Below, piece by piece: positions 8,256 through 17,633 of a stretch of DNA of 64,000 nt. The number at the start of each line of letters is the position of its first letter. The first letter of the stretch is position 1. The notes below the pieces were generated by a model. The model ran no database searches. It worked only from the letters and a program-made list of their open reading frames with translations, and was not told where the DNA came from. Location: NCBI GenBank assembly GCA_963734365.1, contig CAVTGV010000004.1, positions 496,001 through 560,000 on the forward strand. The letters are read 5' to 3'. The position numbers and the translations under genes were made by a program. Source of the stretch: JACVRW01 sp963734365 (GTDB taxonomy: Bacteria > Actinomycetota > Thermoleophilia > Solirubrobacterales > Thermoleophilaceae).

Positions 8256-9683
8256 CTACTGAGACGGTGACGACAGCAACTGCTCGAAGAGGTCCACGTA
8301 CTTGCGCAGATGGCTTGGCCCCAGGAAGCGCTCGCGCACGCTCTCGCGCGCTCGTAGGCCCATGTCGCCGGCCGCGACCGTGTTCCCGAGCACACCCACC
8401 ACGGCGTCGTTGAATCCAGCCAAGTCATGCGGGTCGACCAGCACGCCGGTCTCGCCCTCGTCGATCTGCTCCCGGATACCACCCACGCGGCTCGCGACTA
8501 CAGGCCGGGCCTTCCACATCGCCTCCGCCACCGTCAGCCCGAAGCCCTCCGCCAGGCTTTTCTGGACGATCACGTCAGCTCGCCGCTGTAGGGCGTTGAC
8601 GATCGCGGCGTTCTCCTCGACGTCCTCCATCGGCAGAGAGAACAGATGGATGCGATCGCACAGGTCAGGCGGGCAGGCGGCACGACGGCGGGCGACCTCG
8701 GAGAGCACTTCGAGCCCCTCCGGATCGTCTGATACGGCTGCGGTTGCGGGCCCGGCGAGGACGAGATGGGCGTCGGTGCGGCCCGCGATGCCGTCGCGAA
8801 AGGCCTCGAGGACACCGATCGGGTCCTTCAAGCGGTCCCAGCGCGAGACCTGAATCACGGCCGGAACGCCGGCGGGCAAGGGCGGCGATCCGGACCGCTC
8901 CACTGGGCGATCGACCCGCCCCGGCGTGCCGTCGCGCCGGCTGAACACCGGCTCTCCCGGAGGGACTCCTTCCTCGAGCTCGGCCACCCGCAGGATGGAG
9001 GTCACTGTGTCCGGGTCAAGCTCCTGGTTCTTCGCGGAGAAGGCATCGATTGAAGGCGGGATCACTCGCACACGAGCGTGGTCGAGGCCCTCCCAGACAT
9101 ACGCCTCACGAGAGAACACCACCGCGTCGGCGGAGAGCACGTGCGGGCGCAGGAACTCCCAAGCCGCCTCGGCCAGGCCATTCGGCTCGTCGACCCCGAC
9201 GTGGCAGCGCCAGACCGCGTGTGCGCCAACGGCACGCAGCGGTTCGATCAGGCCCGCGGTCTGCGGATCGTGCAGCAACACCACGTCTCCGGACCGCACC
9301 AGCGGCACCAGCTCACGCGCGTTCCGAGCGGTCGTGTCGCGATAGATCGCGTCGTCCTCCTCGCGGAGGCCCATCCCGTCACCGGCCGAGCCGTGCAGCA
9401 TGTTGTGTATGCGCTTCGTGACACGGAAGAAGTCCGGGCTCCCCTCGATCACCACCCAGCGGGCATCCAGCCCGGCTCCGCGAGTGTAGGCGAGCAGCGA
9501 CGCGAGCATCTCGGCTACGCCGCCGCCACGCGCCGTCGAGCTCACGTTCCAGATTACGCGCGAGCCGAGCAGCGTTCGTCCGCGCGAGATCGTCGTCTCG
9601 AACTCGAGGGCCTGCTGCGATTGCAGGACAGACAGCAGGCGCTCCGGAGTGAGCGGCGATATCGGCACTGGATGCAGGCTCAA
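8256..9683 (-). CDS. treT: Trehalose glycosyltransferring synthase (GT4 family)
   Basis: Predicted to join NDP-glucose and glucose into trehalose. The 475-residue protein carries the TreT N-terminal signature: STARGGGVAEMLASLL near residue 50, then WVVIEGSPDFFRVTKRIHN. The C-terminal GT-B donor domain has VIQVSRWDRLKDP and EGFGLTVAEAMWKARPVVAS with the GT4 acidic residues. The TTG start overlaps the TGA of the upstream WS/DGAT gene (TTGA), so the two are translationally coupled. Trehalose is a desiccation and stationary-phase protectant, consistent with a stress operon. Another GT4 sugar donor or acceptor cannot be excluded, but the N-terminal signature is specific. Confidence 0.88.
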   Translation of the reverse strand: MSLHPVPISPLTPERLLSVLQSQQALEFETTISRGRTLLGSRVIWNVSSTARGGGVAEMLASLLAYTRGAGLDARWVVIEGSPDFFRVTKRIHNMLHGSAGDGMGLREEDDAIYRDTTARNARELVPLVRSGDVVLLHDPQTAGLIEPLRAVGAHAVWRCHVGVDEPNGLAEAAWEFLRPHVLSADAVVFSREAYVWEGLDHARVRVIPPSIDAFSAKNQELDPDTVTSILRVAELEEGVPPGEPVFSRRDGTPGRVDRPVERSGSPPLPAGVPAVIQVSRWDRLKDPIGVLEAFRDGIAGRTDAHLVLAGPATAAVSDDPEGLEVLSEVARRRAACPPDLCDRIHLFSLPMEDVEENAAIVNALQRRADVIVQKSLAEGFGLTVAEAMWKARPVVASRVGGIREQIDEGETGVLVDPHDLAGFNDAVVGVLGNTVAAGDMGLRARESVRERFLGPSHLRKYVDLFEQLLSSPSQ

Positions 9684-11074
9684 CTGAGCGCCGCCAGGGC
9701 GTGGCCGGTCGCGGCCAATTCGACCAGCTCGGCGATCGAGGTCTCGATCCCCCTGGCGGCGGTGTCGAGGTCGGTGGCCTCTTTGTCCGCGTTGAGCCCG
9801 AAGAAGACCTTGCCGTCATAGCTCGCGACTGCGATACCCACGGAGTGCTCGGCCGCCAGCGGCACCAGTGGCCACACCTCTTCCATCCGGGCGCCAAAGG
9901 CGTACAGCGGCAGCTGCGGGCCCGGGACGTTGGTGACCGTGACGTTGAACAGCCGGGTCGCGAGGGCGGACCGCGCGAACAGCGAGTGCAGGATCGGGGG
10001 TGCGAGTCCGCCGATCGACACCAGCTCCCCGGCGCCGCGTGCCTGGCCGCCCCGCTTCGCGCCCGCCGTCTCCTCCATCACCAGCAGATAGCGATGGCCC
10101 GCGTCGGGCTCCATTACCGGCAGATGGACGAACAGCGTCGAGACCTTGTTCCCCAGACCGAACCGTTCCGCTGCGGTGCGCATGTTCACCGGCACCATCG
10201 CGCGCAGTCCCGGCGCCGGTACGTCGTCGCCGCGCTCGAGCAGCAACGCCCGCAGCCCGCCCGCAACCGCCGCGAGGATCACGTCGTTGACGGTTCCGCC
10301 CAGCGCCTCCTTCACACGCTTGAGCTCCGCGAGGTCCGCGCTCACGACGCGGAAGCGGCGGTGCGCGGACAGCGGCGCGTTCAGGCTGCAACGCGGGGCG
10401 GCGACCACCTCGTCGTGGAGCAGCACGTCCGCCATGGACTTGGCCTGCAGAAAGGCGTCGCGCAGCCGCCCGGGATGGCGTGCGGCGTAGAGCCCTGCAT
10501 GCGCGGTGCCGGTGACGAGGTCGAGCGGCCCGCGTCGGCGCGGTGTCTCTGGCGCCGGCAGGCGGTCGGGGCGTCGGCTCGGTCTACGAGCGGTGTCGAG
10601 CAGTACGTGCGTCACGTCGACTGCGCCGACCCCGTCGACGAGCGCGTGGTGTGTCTTGGTGGCGACGGCCCAGCGGCCGTCTTCGAGGCCGGTCACGAGC
10701 CGCGCGTCCCAGAGCGGTCGGCTGCGGTCGAGGCGCTGCGACCAGTAGTCGGCCGCCCAGTCGAGCAGCTCGGCTTGCCCGCCCGGGGCGGGCAGCTCGA
10801 CCTCTTGCACGTGGGCGGCAATGTCGAAACCGGGGTCCATCACCCACGTGGGCCAGCGCAGCCCACCGGTGTGCTGCTCTGAGAGGCGACAGCGGTACCG
10901 GGGCAACGCGCCAATGCGCTTTTCGAGGAACCGGCGCGCGCGCCTGAGCGTCGGTGGCAGACCGGGTCGCGCCTCGAAGATCATCAGGGCGCCGATGTGC
11001 ATGTGGGCCGCTTCGTCCGCCTCTTCGAGCTCCAGGAAGGTTGCGTCGAGGGGTGTCAGCCTGTCGCAGGTCAT
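9680..11074 (-). CDS. Wax ester synthase/diacylglycerol acyltransferase (WS/DGAT), copy 1
   Basis: A 464-residue membrane-associated acyltransferase that esterifies diacylglycerol or fatty alcohol with acyl-CoA to make storage lipid. It starts MTCDRLTPLDATFLELEE and has the catalytic motif HHALVDG and the C-terminal FNVTVTNVPGPQLPLYAFGA block of the family. I chose the ATG at 11074; the open frame extends much further upstream but that part is antisense to the P-loop gene and not protein-like. First gene of an operon with treT and a CBS gene. In M. tuberculosis the WS/DGAT Tgs1 makes triacylglycerol in hypoxia and is DosR-regulated. Operator candidate 3 is about 150 nt upstream, further than usual. 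Confidence 0.93.
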   Translation of the reverse strand: MTCDRLTPLDATFLELEEADEAAHMHIGALMIFEARPGLPPTLRRARRFLEKRIGALPRYRCRLSEQHTGGLRWPTWVMDPGFDIAAHVQEVELPAPGGQAELLDWAADYWSQRLDRSRPLWDARLVTGLEDGRWAVATKTHHALVDGVGAVDVTHVLLDTARRPSRRPDRLPAPETPRRRGPLDLVTGTAHAGLYAARHPGRLRDAFLQAKSMADVLLHDEVVAAPRCSLNAPLSAHRRFRVVSADLAELKRVKEALGGTVNDVILAAVAGGLRALLLERGDDVPAPGLRAMVPVNMRTAAERFGLGNKVSTLFVHLPVMEPDAGHRYLLVMEETAGAKRGGQARGAGELVSIGGLAPPILHSLFARSALATRLFNVTVTNVPGPQLPLYAFGARMEEVWPLVPLAAEHSVGIAVASYDGKVFFGLNADKEATDLDTAARGIETSIAELVELAATGHALAALS

Positions 11075-11222
11075 GGCACCAGCCCCGTGCGGCCTGGGCC
11101 GAGACCGCCGTCGCGGGCATGGGCGCTCGCGTCGTGGGCGACCTGGATGCGCGAAGCTGCCATGGCCAAGCAATGATCGAGGTCGGCCGGGGGCGTGGCA
11201 TCCGCAGCCGCTGCCCCTCCGG

Positions 11223-11239
11223 CTCAGGGGTTTCCCGCA
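11223..11239 (-). promoter_or_regulatory. Operator candidate 3 (Rv2004c-like gene, possibly WS/DGAT)
   Basis: Minus strand reads TGCGGGAAACCCCTGAG: exact left arm, degraded core. It ends 52 nt before the plus-strand ATG at 11291, which supports that start over the upstream ATG at 11195. It is about 150 nt from the WS/DGAT start. Confidence 0.55.
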
Positions 11240-11290
11240 AGTCACGTGCACTCGCCGCCCTCCAACCCAACCGAAGCGATCGCAGCGGCG

Positions 11291-12826
11291 ATGTCGCAGT
11301 CGGCCTTCTACGCGCACGCGCCCGCCGACGTGCAGCTTCACGAGACCCACATCTCCTGGGTCTTTCTGGCCGGCAACCGCGCCTTCAAGCTCCGTAAGCC
11401 GGTGGTGTTCCCGTTCCTCGACTACGGCACGGCGGAGCGCCGGCGCCGCATGTGTGAGGAGGAGTTGAGGCTCGGCCGGAGACTGGCTCCGGACCTGTAC
11501 CTGGGCCTGCGTGCGGTGATTCCTCGCGGAGACGGCTTCGCGCTCGCGGAGGCCGGCCACGCGGATGCCCGCGAGCACGTCGTCGAGATGCGCCGCTTCG
11601 ACGAGGCACAGACCTTGGCAGCGAGGCTGCAGCGGGACGACGTCGATGAGGAGCAAGTGCGTACGCTGGCCCGTCGAATCGCCGCATTCCACGCTGACGC
11701 AGACCCTGCGCCGGACGACAGCTTCGGCCCACAGCAGGTGGCGGCGACCGTCAGCGAGAACTTCACCACGCTGCTCGGCTTCGCGGACGAGATCGGCGAC
11801 CCAAGACTGGCTGCGGCACACCGGTTTGCGATCGCGTTCCTGCACGGCCGCCACGACGACCTCGCGGCGCGGGTCGCGACGGGATGTGTGCGGGAATGCC
11901 ACGGCGATCTGCGCGCCGAGCACGTGATCCTCGACGGCGACCGTGTGGAGATCTTCGACCCCGTCGAGTTCGACCCCGCGCTGCGTCTCCTCGACGTGGC
12001 CGCAGACCTTGCGTTCCTCGTGATGGAGCTGGAGGAGTCCGGCCGCGCGGACCTGCGACGGGTCCTCGTCGAGGAGTACAGGAGCGCTGGCGGGGACGAC
12101 GGGGGTGACGCCCTGCTCGGCTTCTACGCGACCTATCGGGCGTGGGTGCGCGCCAAGGTCGCGTGCCTGCGGGCGGGCGAGCTGTCGCCGGGGGATCGAC
12201 GCTCGAGCGAGCTCGATCACGCACGCTCGCTCGCCGAATTGGGGGAACGGCTGTCGTGGCGGGCGCGACGCCCGCTCACACTCATCGTCTGCGGGTCTGC
12301 TGCCACGGGCAAGACGTATCTGGCGTGCGAGCTCGCGCGGTCCTCTGGCCTGGTCCACCTCAGCTCCGACATCGTGCGAAAGGAGCTGGCCGGTCTGGCG
12401 CCTGAGCGGCGCGCGCCCCTGACCGAGTACTCGGAGGAGGCGAGCCTGCGGGCCTACGCCGAGCTGGGAGTCCGCGCCGCGGCGGCGGCGGGCAGCGGCG
12501 GGGCGCTCGTGGACGCGACCTTCCGGCGCCGCGTCCACAGGGACGCCTTCCGCGACGCCTGCGCCGAAGCGATTCCCTCGCCGGTGTTCGTCGAGTGCCG
12601 TGCACCGGCTGCGGTGATCGCCGAGCGCGCCCGAGAGCGTGAGCTCGACCCACACCACACCTCCGACGCGACGGCCGAGATCGCGGCGCGCCAGCTCGCC
12701 GAGTTCGAGCCGCTGGACGAGGTGGAGCCCGACCTGCACGTGATAGTCCGCAGCGATCGCGACGTACGTGACGTGGTCGACGATGTCGAGGCGGCGCTGG
12801 ACGCGCGGCTCGCGCGCAGCGCCTGA
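11291..12826 (+). CDS. APH-fold/P-loop kinase fusion (Rv2004c-like)
   Basis: A 511-residue protein in two parts. The N-terminal aminoglycoside-phosphotransferase-like fold (about 1-320) has the catalytic-loop motif CHGDLRAEHV and a downstream metal motif IFDPVEF. The C-terminal AAA/zeta-toxin-like P-loop domain has Walker A GSAATGKT and a later LVDATFRRR. Proteins with this architecture form a conserved family, including M. tuberculosis Rv2004c, a DosR-regulon gene of unknown function. A small-molecule kinase is likely but the substrate is unknown. In-frame ATGs exist at 11195 and 11291; I take 11291 (MSQSAFYAHAPADVQLHETH), because the operator candidate lies between them at the spacing seen elsewhere. 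Confidence 0.85.
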   Translation: MSQSAFYAHAPADVQLHETHISWVFLAGNRAFKLRKPVVFPFLDYGTAERRRRMCEEELRLGRRLAPDLYLGLRAVIPRGDGFALAEAGHADAREHVVEMRRFDEAQTLAARLQRDDVDEEQVRTLARRIAAFHADADPAPDDSFGPQQVAATVSENFTTLLGFADEIGDPRLAAAHRFAIAFLHGRHDDLAARVATGCVRECHGDLRAEHVILDGDRVEIFDPVEFDPALRLLDVAADLAFLVMELEESGRADLRRVLVEEYRSAGGDDGGDALLGFYATYRAWVRAKVACLRAGELSPGDRRSSELDHARSLAELGERLSWRARRPLTLIVCGSAATGKTYLACELARSSGLVHLSSDIVRKELAGLAPERRAPLTEYSEEASLRAYAELGVRAAAAAGSGGALVDATFRRRVHRDAFRDACAEAIPSPVFVECRAPAAVIAERARERELDPHHTSDATAEIAARQLAEFEPLDEVEPDLHVIVRSDRDVRDVVDDVEAALDARLARSA

Positions 12827-12849
12827 GCCTGCGGACTGCTACGCGCGTC

Positions 12850-15420
12850 CTACTCGTACACCAGGGCCTCGATCACCTTGAGCCGTGCCGCACGCCTCGC
12901 CGGCAAAATCGCAGCGAGTACGCCGAGAACGACCGATGCGATGGCGACCGCGACGACGATCGGTCCGGGGAAGTGGAAGGTCAGGCCGGGGATGACCTCG
13001 TCGACCCCACGCAGCCAGGTGTACCCGATCAGCGTCCCGGCCAGCACACCGACCACCGCGCCGGCCGTGGTGATCATCAGGCTCTCGTCGAGCATCGTCG
13101 CGCGTATCTGCCAGCGTGACGCGCCGAGGGCGCGCAGCACGCCGATCTCGCGGGTGCGCTCGATCACCGACATCGCCAGCGTATTGATGACACCGAGCAG
13201 GCTGACGATGATCGCGATGATGACGATCGCGTTGAACATGTTGAAGGTGCGGTTGATCTCGTCGCTGACTTCCTTCTTCGCATCGGCGGCGGACTGCATT
13301 TCGAGGTTCGGGTACCTGCGGTCCAGGAGCGCGGCGATCTTTGCCTCGAGCGCGGGCCGCGTTTCTGCGTTGCGGGCCTCGACGGCGAGCTCGGCCGGCT
13401 GGTAGTTGCCGTACACCTGGCGCATCGTGTCGAGCGACATCCTCATCTCCATCCCGTTCATCGGGCCGATCGCATCGATGACCCCGATCACCGACGCGCG
13501 CCGCCGCCCGGCTGGTCCGACGAGGTCGACGGGATCGCCGCGCTCGAGGTGCGCCCTCTTCGCGTAGGTGCTGCCGAGCAGCACGCCGCCCTGGGCGAGC
13601 TGGGCGTATGCCTCCGAACGGCTGACTCCCTGGAACTCGGTGCCGTCGACTTCCGGCTGCCTCGCTGGGTCGACTCCGGTCGCGAGGCCGAGCTTCGATC
13701 CGCTCTTTACGGCGGGGAGGTCGAGCTGCATCGCCCTCATCGGCGCGACCGTGCCGGTCTCGGGCATCGCCCCGATCGATGTCTGGACCGAGCGCGGCAC
13801 GCCTGGCCCGCCGCCCTGCTCGATCGTGAAGCCCTGTGCCTGGACCGTGAAGTCGCGCGCGAAGGCCTTGCCGATCTGATCGTTGATGGTGCCGATGAAG
13901 CTCGACGACATCGAGCTGTTGACCACGACTACCGAGAGCCCGATCGTGAGCGCGACGGCGGTGGCCGCAGTGCGCAGCGGGTTGGAAAGGAGCGAGTCGG
14001 CGGCGAGCCGGCCACCAGTCGGGAGGAGTCGGCGAACAGGCACGGCCAGCCACCGGATGACCGGCAGGATGATGAACGGCGCGGCCGCCGCCATGCCGGC
14101 GAACATCGCCATCGTCATGAGGATCCCGCCGTAGGCTGCCAGGCCGCCCGTTTCGCTCTCGCCGCCGAACCAGAACGAACCGCCGAACCAGACGCCGGGA
14201 AGGAATAGAGCAAGGCCGATGACGAGTCGTCGCTTGGGGGCAGTGCGACGGGCCTGCGCGTCGCCGAGCACCGCCCGGATGGGCGAGATCCGCCCCGCAC
14301 GCCGTGCGGGCCAGAACGCGCCGAGCAGGGTCACCACGATGCCGATGAAAGCGGCGGTGATCGCAGCGCCGGCGCTGACGTCGAGCGTGCCAACCGGGAC
14401 GCCCATGCCGCGCATCAGCGAGATGAGCCCGGCTGCGAGCAGCAGGCCGAGCCCAAGCCCGAGCACGGTGCCCACGATCCCGAGAACGAGCGCCTCGATC
14501 ATGACCGAGCTCATCGCCATGCGGCGCGACGCTCCGAGTGTGCGAAGCATCCCGAGCTCGCGCATGCGCTGGAGCACCGTCATGTTGAAGCTGTTGAGGA
14601 TGAGGAACCCGCCGACGAACAGCGCCACGCCCGAGAAGAAGTAGAGAACGATGTTGAGCCCCGCGAGCTGGTCTGAGATCTGGTCCGACACCTCGCCAGG
14701 GGTCTGGACGCGAGCGCCGGAGCCGAGGACGTGCTCGACCCGCTTCTTGAGCGGGCCGACATCGCCGCGATCGTCCGCGACGATCGAGATCTGCATCCAG
14801 CCCTGCGGCCGGTCGAAGAGCCGCCGTGCCGCCGGGAGCGGCATCGCCGCATAGCCGAGCCCGCCGACGTTGAGGCTGCTTGTGAGCTTGAAGATCCCGA
14901 TGATCGGTAGCTCGGTGCGGCCGGTCGGGCCGGCGACGCGGACCCGCTCGCCGATGTGGTACCCATGCTCGCGCGCCCAGTTCTGCTCGACCATTACCTC
15001 GCGGCCGCTCGCGATTCGGCGCCCCTGCACTAGGCGGAAGTCGTAGGGCTGGTAGCCCTTGGTCTCGTACCCGGCGATCAGCATCTGGCCCTTGGGGCCC
15101 TTGACGGGGCTGTCGTCCCGGTTCAGCCGGGTGAACATGCCGCCCACCATTCCCGCCGCATCTCGAACACCGCGCACGTCCTTGATGTCGTCCAGGGTGC
15201 GCCCGGCCATCGTGCCGCTGCCCTCGCCCATCACGATCAGATCGGTCTCGCCCCAAGCGGAGTCGATGACTTCGTCGAAGGTCGCGCGGATCGTGCCGGT
15301 GAGAAGCAGGACGCCGAAGACCATCCCGACTCCGAGAACCACCCCGAAGGCGGTCAGGGCGGAGCGCAGCGGCCGCGTGCGCAGCTGGCGGAAGGCGATC
15401 GAGTTGAAGGAGCGCAGCAT
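12850..15420 (-). CDS. ABC exporter permease, duplicated FtsX/MacB type
   Basis: An 856-residue inner-membrane protein made of two FtsX-like modules: an N-terminal helix, a MacB-type extracellular domain, then three helices, repeated. The first module ends with the FtsX core MRELGMLRTLGASRRM, and the last one with RTREIGVLRALGASRWQI. Such permeases work with a LolD-type ATPase to move lipids, lipoproteins or peptides mechanically. The ATPase gene is 8 nt upstream on the same strand. The substrate is not evident. It converges on the P-loop kinase gene (23 nt apart). Confidence 0.93.
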   Translation of the reverse strand: MLRSFNSIAFRQLRTRPLRSALTAFGVVLGVGMVFGVLLLTGTIRATFDEVIDSAWGETDLIVMGEGSGTMAGRTLDDIKDVRGVRDAAGMVGGMFTRLNRDDSPVKGPKGQMLIAGYETKGYQPYDFRLVQGRRIASGREVMVEQNWAREHGYHIGERVRVAGPTGRTELPIIGIFKLTSSLNVGGLGYAAMPLPAARRLFDRPQGWMQISIVADDRGDVGPLKKRVEHVLGSGARVQTPGEVSDQISDQLAGLNIVLYFFSGVALFVGGFLILNSFNMTVLQRMRELGMLRTLGASRRMAMSSVMIEALVLGIVGTVLGLGLGLLLAAGLISLMRGMGVPVGTLDVSAGAAITAAFIGIVVTLLGAFWPARRAGRISPIRAVLGDAQARRTAPKRRLVIGLALFLPGVWFGGSFWFGGESETGGLAAYGGILMTMAMFAGMAAAAPFIILPVIRWLAVPVRRLLPTGGRLAADSLLSNPLRTAATAVALTIGLSVVVVNSSMSSSFIGTINDQIGKAFARDFTVQAQGFTIEQGGGPGVPRSVQTSIGAMPETGTVAPMRAMQLDLPAVKSGSKLGLATGVDPARQPEVDGTEFQGVSRSEAYAQLAQGGVLLGSTYAKRAHLERGDPVDLVGPAGRRRASVIGVIDAIGPMNGMEMRMSLDTMRQVYGNYQPAELAVEARNAETRPALEAKIAALLDRRYPNLEMQSAADAKKEVSDEINRTFNMFNAIVIIAIIVSLLGVINTLAMSVIERTREIGVLRALGASRWQIRATMLDESLMITTAGAVVGVLAGTLIGYTWLRGVDEVIPGLTFHFPGPIVVAVAIASVVLGVLAAILPARRAARLKVIEALVYE

Positions 15421-15428
15421 CAGGCGTG

Positions 15429-16190
15429 CTAGGCGATCGCGGGCTCGGGCTCGGTGACCGATTGCAGCGCGGCGAGGTACTCCGCCGCGCGGCGTGTCGA
15501 GCCACCCTCGACCTCGCCGGCGAGCTTGCCGTCTCTGAGGAAGATCACCCGGTCAGCGGACGCGGCCGCCGCCGCGTCGTGGGTGACCATCACGATCGTA
15601 TGGCCCTCCTCCTCGTTGAGCTCGCGGAGAACGCGCAGGACTTCACGGCCCGATTTCGAATCGAGGTTGCCGGTCGGCTCATCCGCGAGGACCAGCTCGG
15701 GGGAGAGGAGCAGAGCGCGAGCAATCGAGACCCGCTGCTGCTGCCCGCCCGAGAGCTCAGTTGGCAGGTGGTCCATTCGATCGCCGAGGTCCACCTGGTC
15801 GAGTAGGTTCCTGGCGCGCTCGCGGATTGCGCGATCGTGGCGTTTCGCGATCACGGCGGGCAGCGTCACGTTCTCTTCGGCAGTCAGCGAGGGGAGCAGG
15901 TTGAAAAACTGGAAGACGAACCCGATGTGGTCGCGGCGGAGCTCGGTGAGCTGCTTGTCGTCGAGTCCCTCGTAGTGGAGGCCTCCAACCGCGATGGTGC
16001 CCGAGGTGGGCGACTCGAGCGCGCCGACGATGTGGAGCAGCGTGCTCTTGCCGGATCCCGAGGGGCCCATGATCGCGACCATCTCGCCCTCTTCGATCGT
16101 CAGGTCCACGCCGTCCAGTGCCCGCACCTCGGTGCGGCCCTCGCCGTAGTGCATGTGCAGGTCGTGCGTCTCGATCGCTGCGGCGGTCAT
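15429..16190 (-). CDS. ABC transporter ATP-binding protein (LolD/MacB type)
   Basis: A 253-residue ATPase with Walker A GPSGSGKST, Q-loop FVFQFFNLLPSLT, signature LSGGQQQRVSIARAL, Walker B LVLADEPTGNLD and H-loop VTHD. It energises the FtsX-type permease encoded immediately downstream. The ATG at 16190 (MTAAAIETHDLHMHYGEG) is preferred over the upstream ATG at 16226, because the normal fold begins here and the operator candidate then lies 56 nt upstream. Confidence 0.94.
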   Translation of the reverse strand: MTAAAIETHDLHMHYGEGRTEVRALDGVDLTIEEGEMVAIMGPSGSGKSTLLHIVGALESPTSGTIAVGGLHYEGLDDKQLTELRRDHIGFVFQFFNLLPSLTAEENVTLPAVIAKRHDRAIRERARNLLDQVDLGDRMDHLPTELSGGQQQRVSIARALLLSPELVLADEPTGNLDSKSGREVLRVLRELNEEEGHTIVMVTHDAAAAASADRVIFLRDGKLAGEVEGGSTRRAAEYLAALQSVTEPEPAIA

Positions 16191-16245
16191 GAAGTTCAAG
16201 CTACGGCTGGCCGGGGCGTCGTCCATCCGTGCACGACCCGGCAGG

Positions 16246-16264
16246 GACCCCGTAGTTAGCCGCA
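16246..16264 (-). promoter_or_regulatory. Operator candidate 4 (ABC exporter)
   Basis: Minus strand reads TGCGGCTAACTACGGGGTC, 56 nt upstream of the ATPase ATG. The TGCGGCTAACTACG part is identical to operator candidate 12 at 42514-42529. Confidence 0.65.
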
Positions 16265-16423
16265 GGCCGAAATCCGATCGCTGGACGCGGTCATCCCGAT
16301 GAGCGCGTCGCGCGGGAACCGGCGAACTTGGACCTCGTAGTTTCGAGCAGTCGCATCCGCGTTACCCACGGATGCATCGCGCCCTGTAGTGCGCGCGTCT
16401 GAACGCAAGGAAAGGAGGCGTCG

Positions 16424-16702
16424 ATGTCTACCGTCTCGCACGAGGCGTCCAGGGTCGTGCCCGACAGACGGGGCTGGTTCACCCAGCTGCTCATCCGTGA
16501 GATGTGGGCAGGCCTGGCGATCTCCGTCATGTGGCTGGCGGTGCTCTTCGCCGCCGTGTTTGGGCCGGACATCGTGAGCACCAGTGCCGGAACGAACACG
16601 ACGACCGTGCCGTCGGCGGTCGCTGTGGCGTTGTTCGCCTGGCTCGCCACGCGGGCCGTTGCGAAGTACGGCTTTGGCTCTCAGGGAAAGGACGCTGACT
16701 AA
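16424..16702 (+). CDS. Small two-helix membrane protein
   Basis: A 92-residue protein with a strong ribosome binding site (AAAGGAGG) 6 nt before the ATG. A polar N-terminus (about 1-22) is followed by a hydrophobic helix near residues 25-48 and a second at about 62-80, then a short charged tail ending GKDAD. No catalytic residues or known domain are recognised. A partial motif copy, right half only (ACGGATGC at 16368-16375), lies about 50 nt upstream, so it may belong to the same regulon, but the left arm is poor. It converges on the helical-protein gene with a hairpin between them. Confidence 0.7.
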   Translation: MSTVSHEASRVVPDRRGWFTQLLIREMWAGLAISVMWLAVLFAAVFGPDIVSTSAGTNTTTVPSAVAVALFAWLATRAVAKYGFGSQGKDAD

Positions 16703-16722
16703 GTATGGAGGCGTCCGCCGCA

Positions 16723-16743
16723 CTCCGGCGTAGGGCGCCGGAG
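16723..16743. terminator. Bidirectional hairpin between convergent genes
   Basis: CTCCGGCG (16723-16730) pairs perfectly with CGCCGGAG (16736-16743) around a 5-nt loop, in the 45 nt between two convergent stop codons. It fits a shared terminator without a T-tract. Confidence 0.6.
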
Positions 16744-16747
16744 GTGC

Positions 16748-17485
16748 CTACTTCGACGCCGTGAGCTGACGCACTCGTTCGCTGAATGTGCGCCAGCGCC
16801 GCTCGTTGTCGTGCACCAGCGACGCCGACTGCACGGCCAGGTCGGCAGCGCGGTCGAGTAACTCGGAGGCCGAGTAAAGGTAGGCCGAGGCGGTCCGTTC
16901 ACCCGCAAGATCACTCCGCAGCGCCGCCGGTGCGAAATCCACGCGGTCGAGGATCTCAAGCGCGCGGCGAAGCAAGCGCGCGATCAGCGCCTGTCCGTCC
17001 GCCGCCTGCCAGTCGTTCGCGATGATCCGATGCCGCTCACCCAAAAGATCTGCGAGCTGCGGATACGCAGCAAGCGACCCGGCGACGGCCCATCCCTTCT
17101 TCATCGCCGCGGCTAGCCACTCCCCGCCCGCCTCCATGTCCCCCGCGAGCGTGTGAAGGTCACGCCTCAGCTGCCTGATCTCGATCGGTTCGTCCTCTCC
17201 CTCCATGAACAGGACGCCCGCCTCCGCGGTCAGCCCCGGCGGGTTGAGATCGGGCGCCCCCGCGAACGGGCTCGTGCCGGGTCGGTCGGTCGGCGAGACC
17301 GAGCTCCAATGATCGGCAAGTGCCTTGAGGACCCGGGAGGCAGCTTCAACCTCGACAGCTTGACGCAGAGGTGCTTGCGCGTAGAACTTCTCGTGCTCGC
17401 GGTGGAACTCCGACAGGTTGCCGATCAGCTCCAACAGCTCCGGCGGCGCCGCGGCGCTCATGCGACGCAGGGTACTTGTCTCCAT
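16748..17485 (-). CDS. Uncharacterised helical protein
   Basis: A 245-residue soluble protein from the ATG at 17485 (METSTLRRMSAAAPPELLEL). It is nearly all predicted helix, with heptad-like stretches (LSEFHREHEKFYAQAPLRQA near the start and a long C-terminal helix ending in ERRWRTFSERVRQLTAS). A proline-rich loop around residues 75-100 separates two halves. There is no signal peptide, membrane segment or catalytic motif. It lies 114 nt downstream of the formate dehydrogenase gene on the same strand and may be the tail of that operon. I do not recognise the family. Confidence 0.65.
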   Translation of the reverse strand: METSTLRRMSAAAPPELLELIGNLSEFHREHEKFYAQAPLRQAVEVEAASRVLKALADHWSSVSPTDRPGTSPFAGAPDLNPPGLTAEAGVLFMEGEDEPIEIRQLRRDLHTLAGDMEAGGEWLAAAMKKGWAVAGSLAAYPQLADLLGERHRIIANDWQAADGQALIARLLRRALEILDRVDFAPAALRSDLAGERTASAYLYSASELLDRAADLAVQSASLVHDNERRWRTFSERVRQLTASK

Positions 17486-17633
17486 CTGCTGATCACCTGT
17501 CCGGGGCACCGGCGGCATCGGCGTGGACGCTGTGATCGCATGGTTCTGGGTCGGTGGTCTCGGCTCAGTGCCTCGACGGCTTGAGTTTCGCCGCCCACCG
17601 CGCCGGCAGCTACGAGTGACACCCGTGGCCGGG

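Noticed and set aside
11075..12739. Long minus-strand extension of the WS/DGAT gene opposite the P-loop kinase gene
   Set aside because: It is antisense to a well-defined protein, has no family features, and the WS/DGAT N-terminus (LTPLDATFLELE) begins at 11074.
12839..15505. 888-residue minus-strand frame inside the FtsX-type permease gene
   Set aside because: Arg/His/Asp-rich composition typical of shadow frames in high-GC DNA; the overlapping permease is a clear family member.
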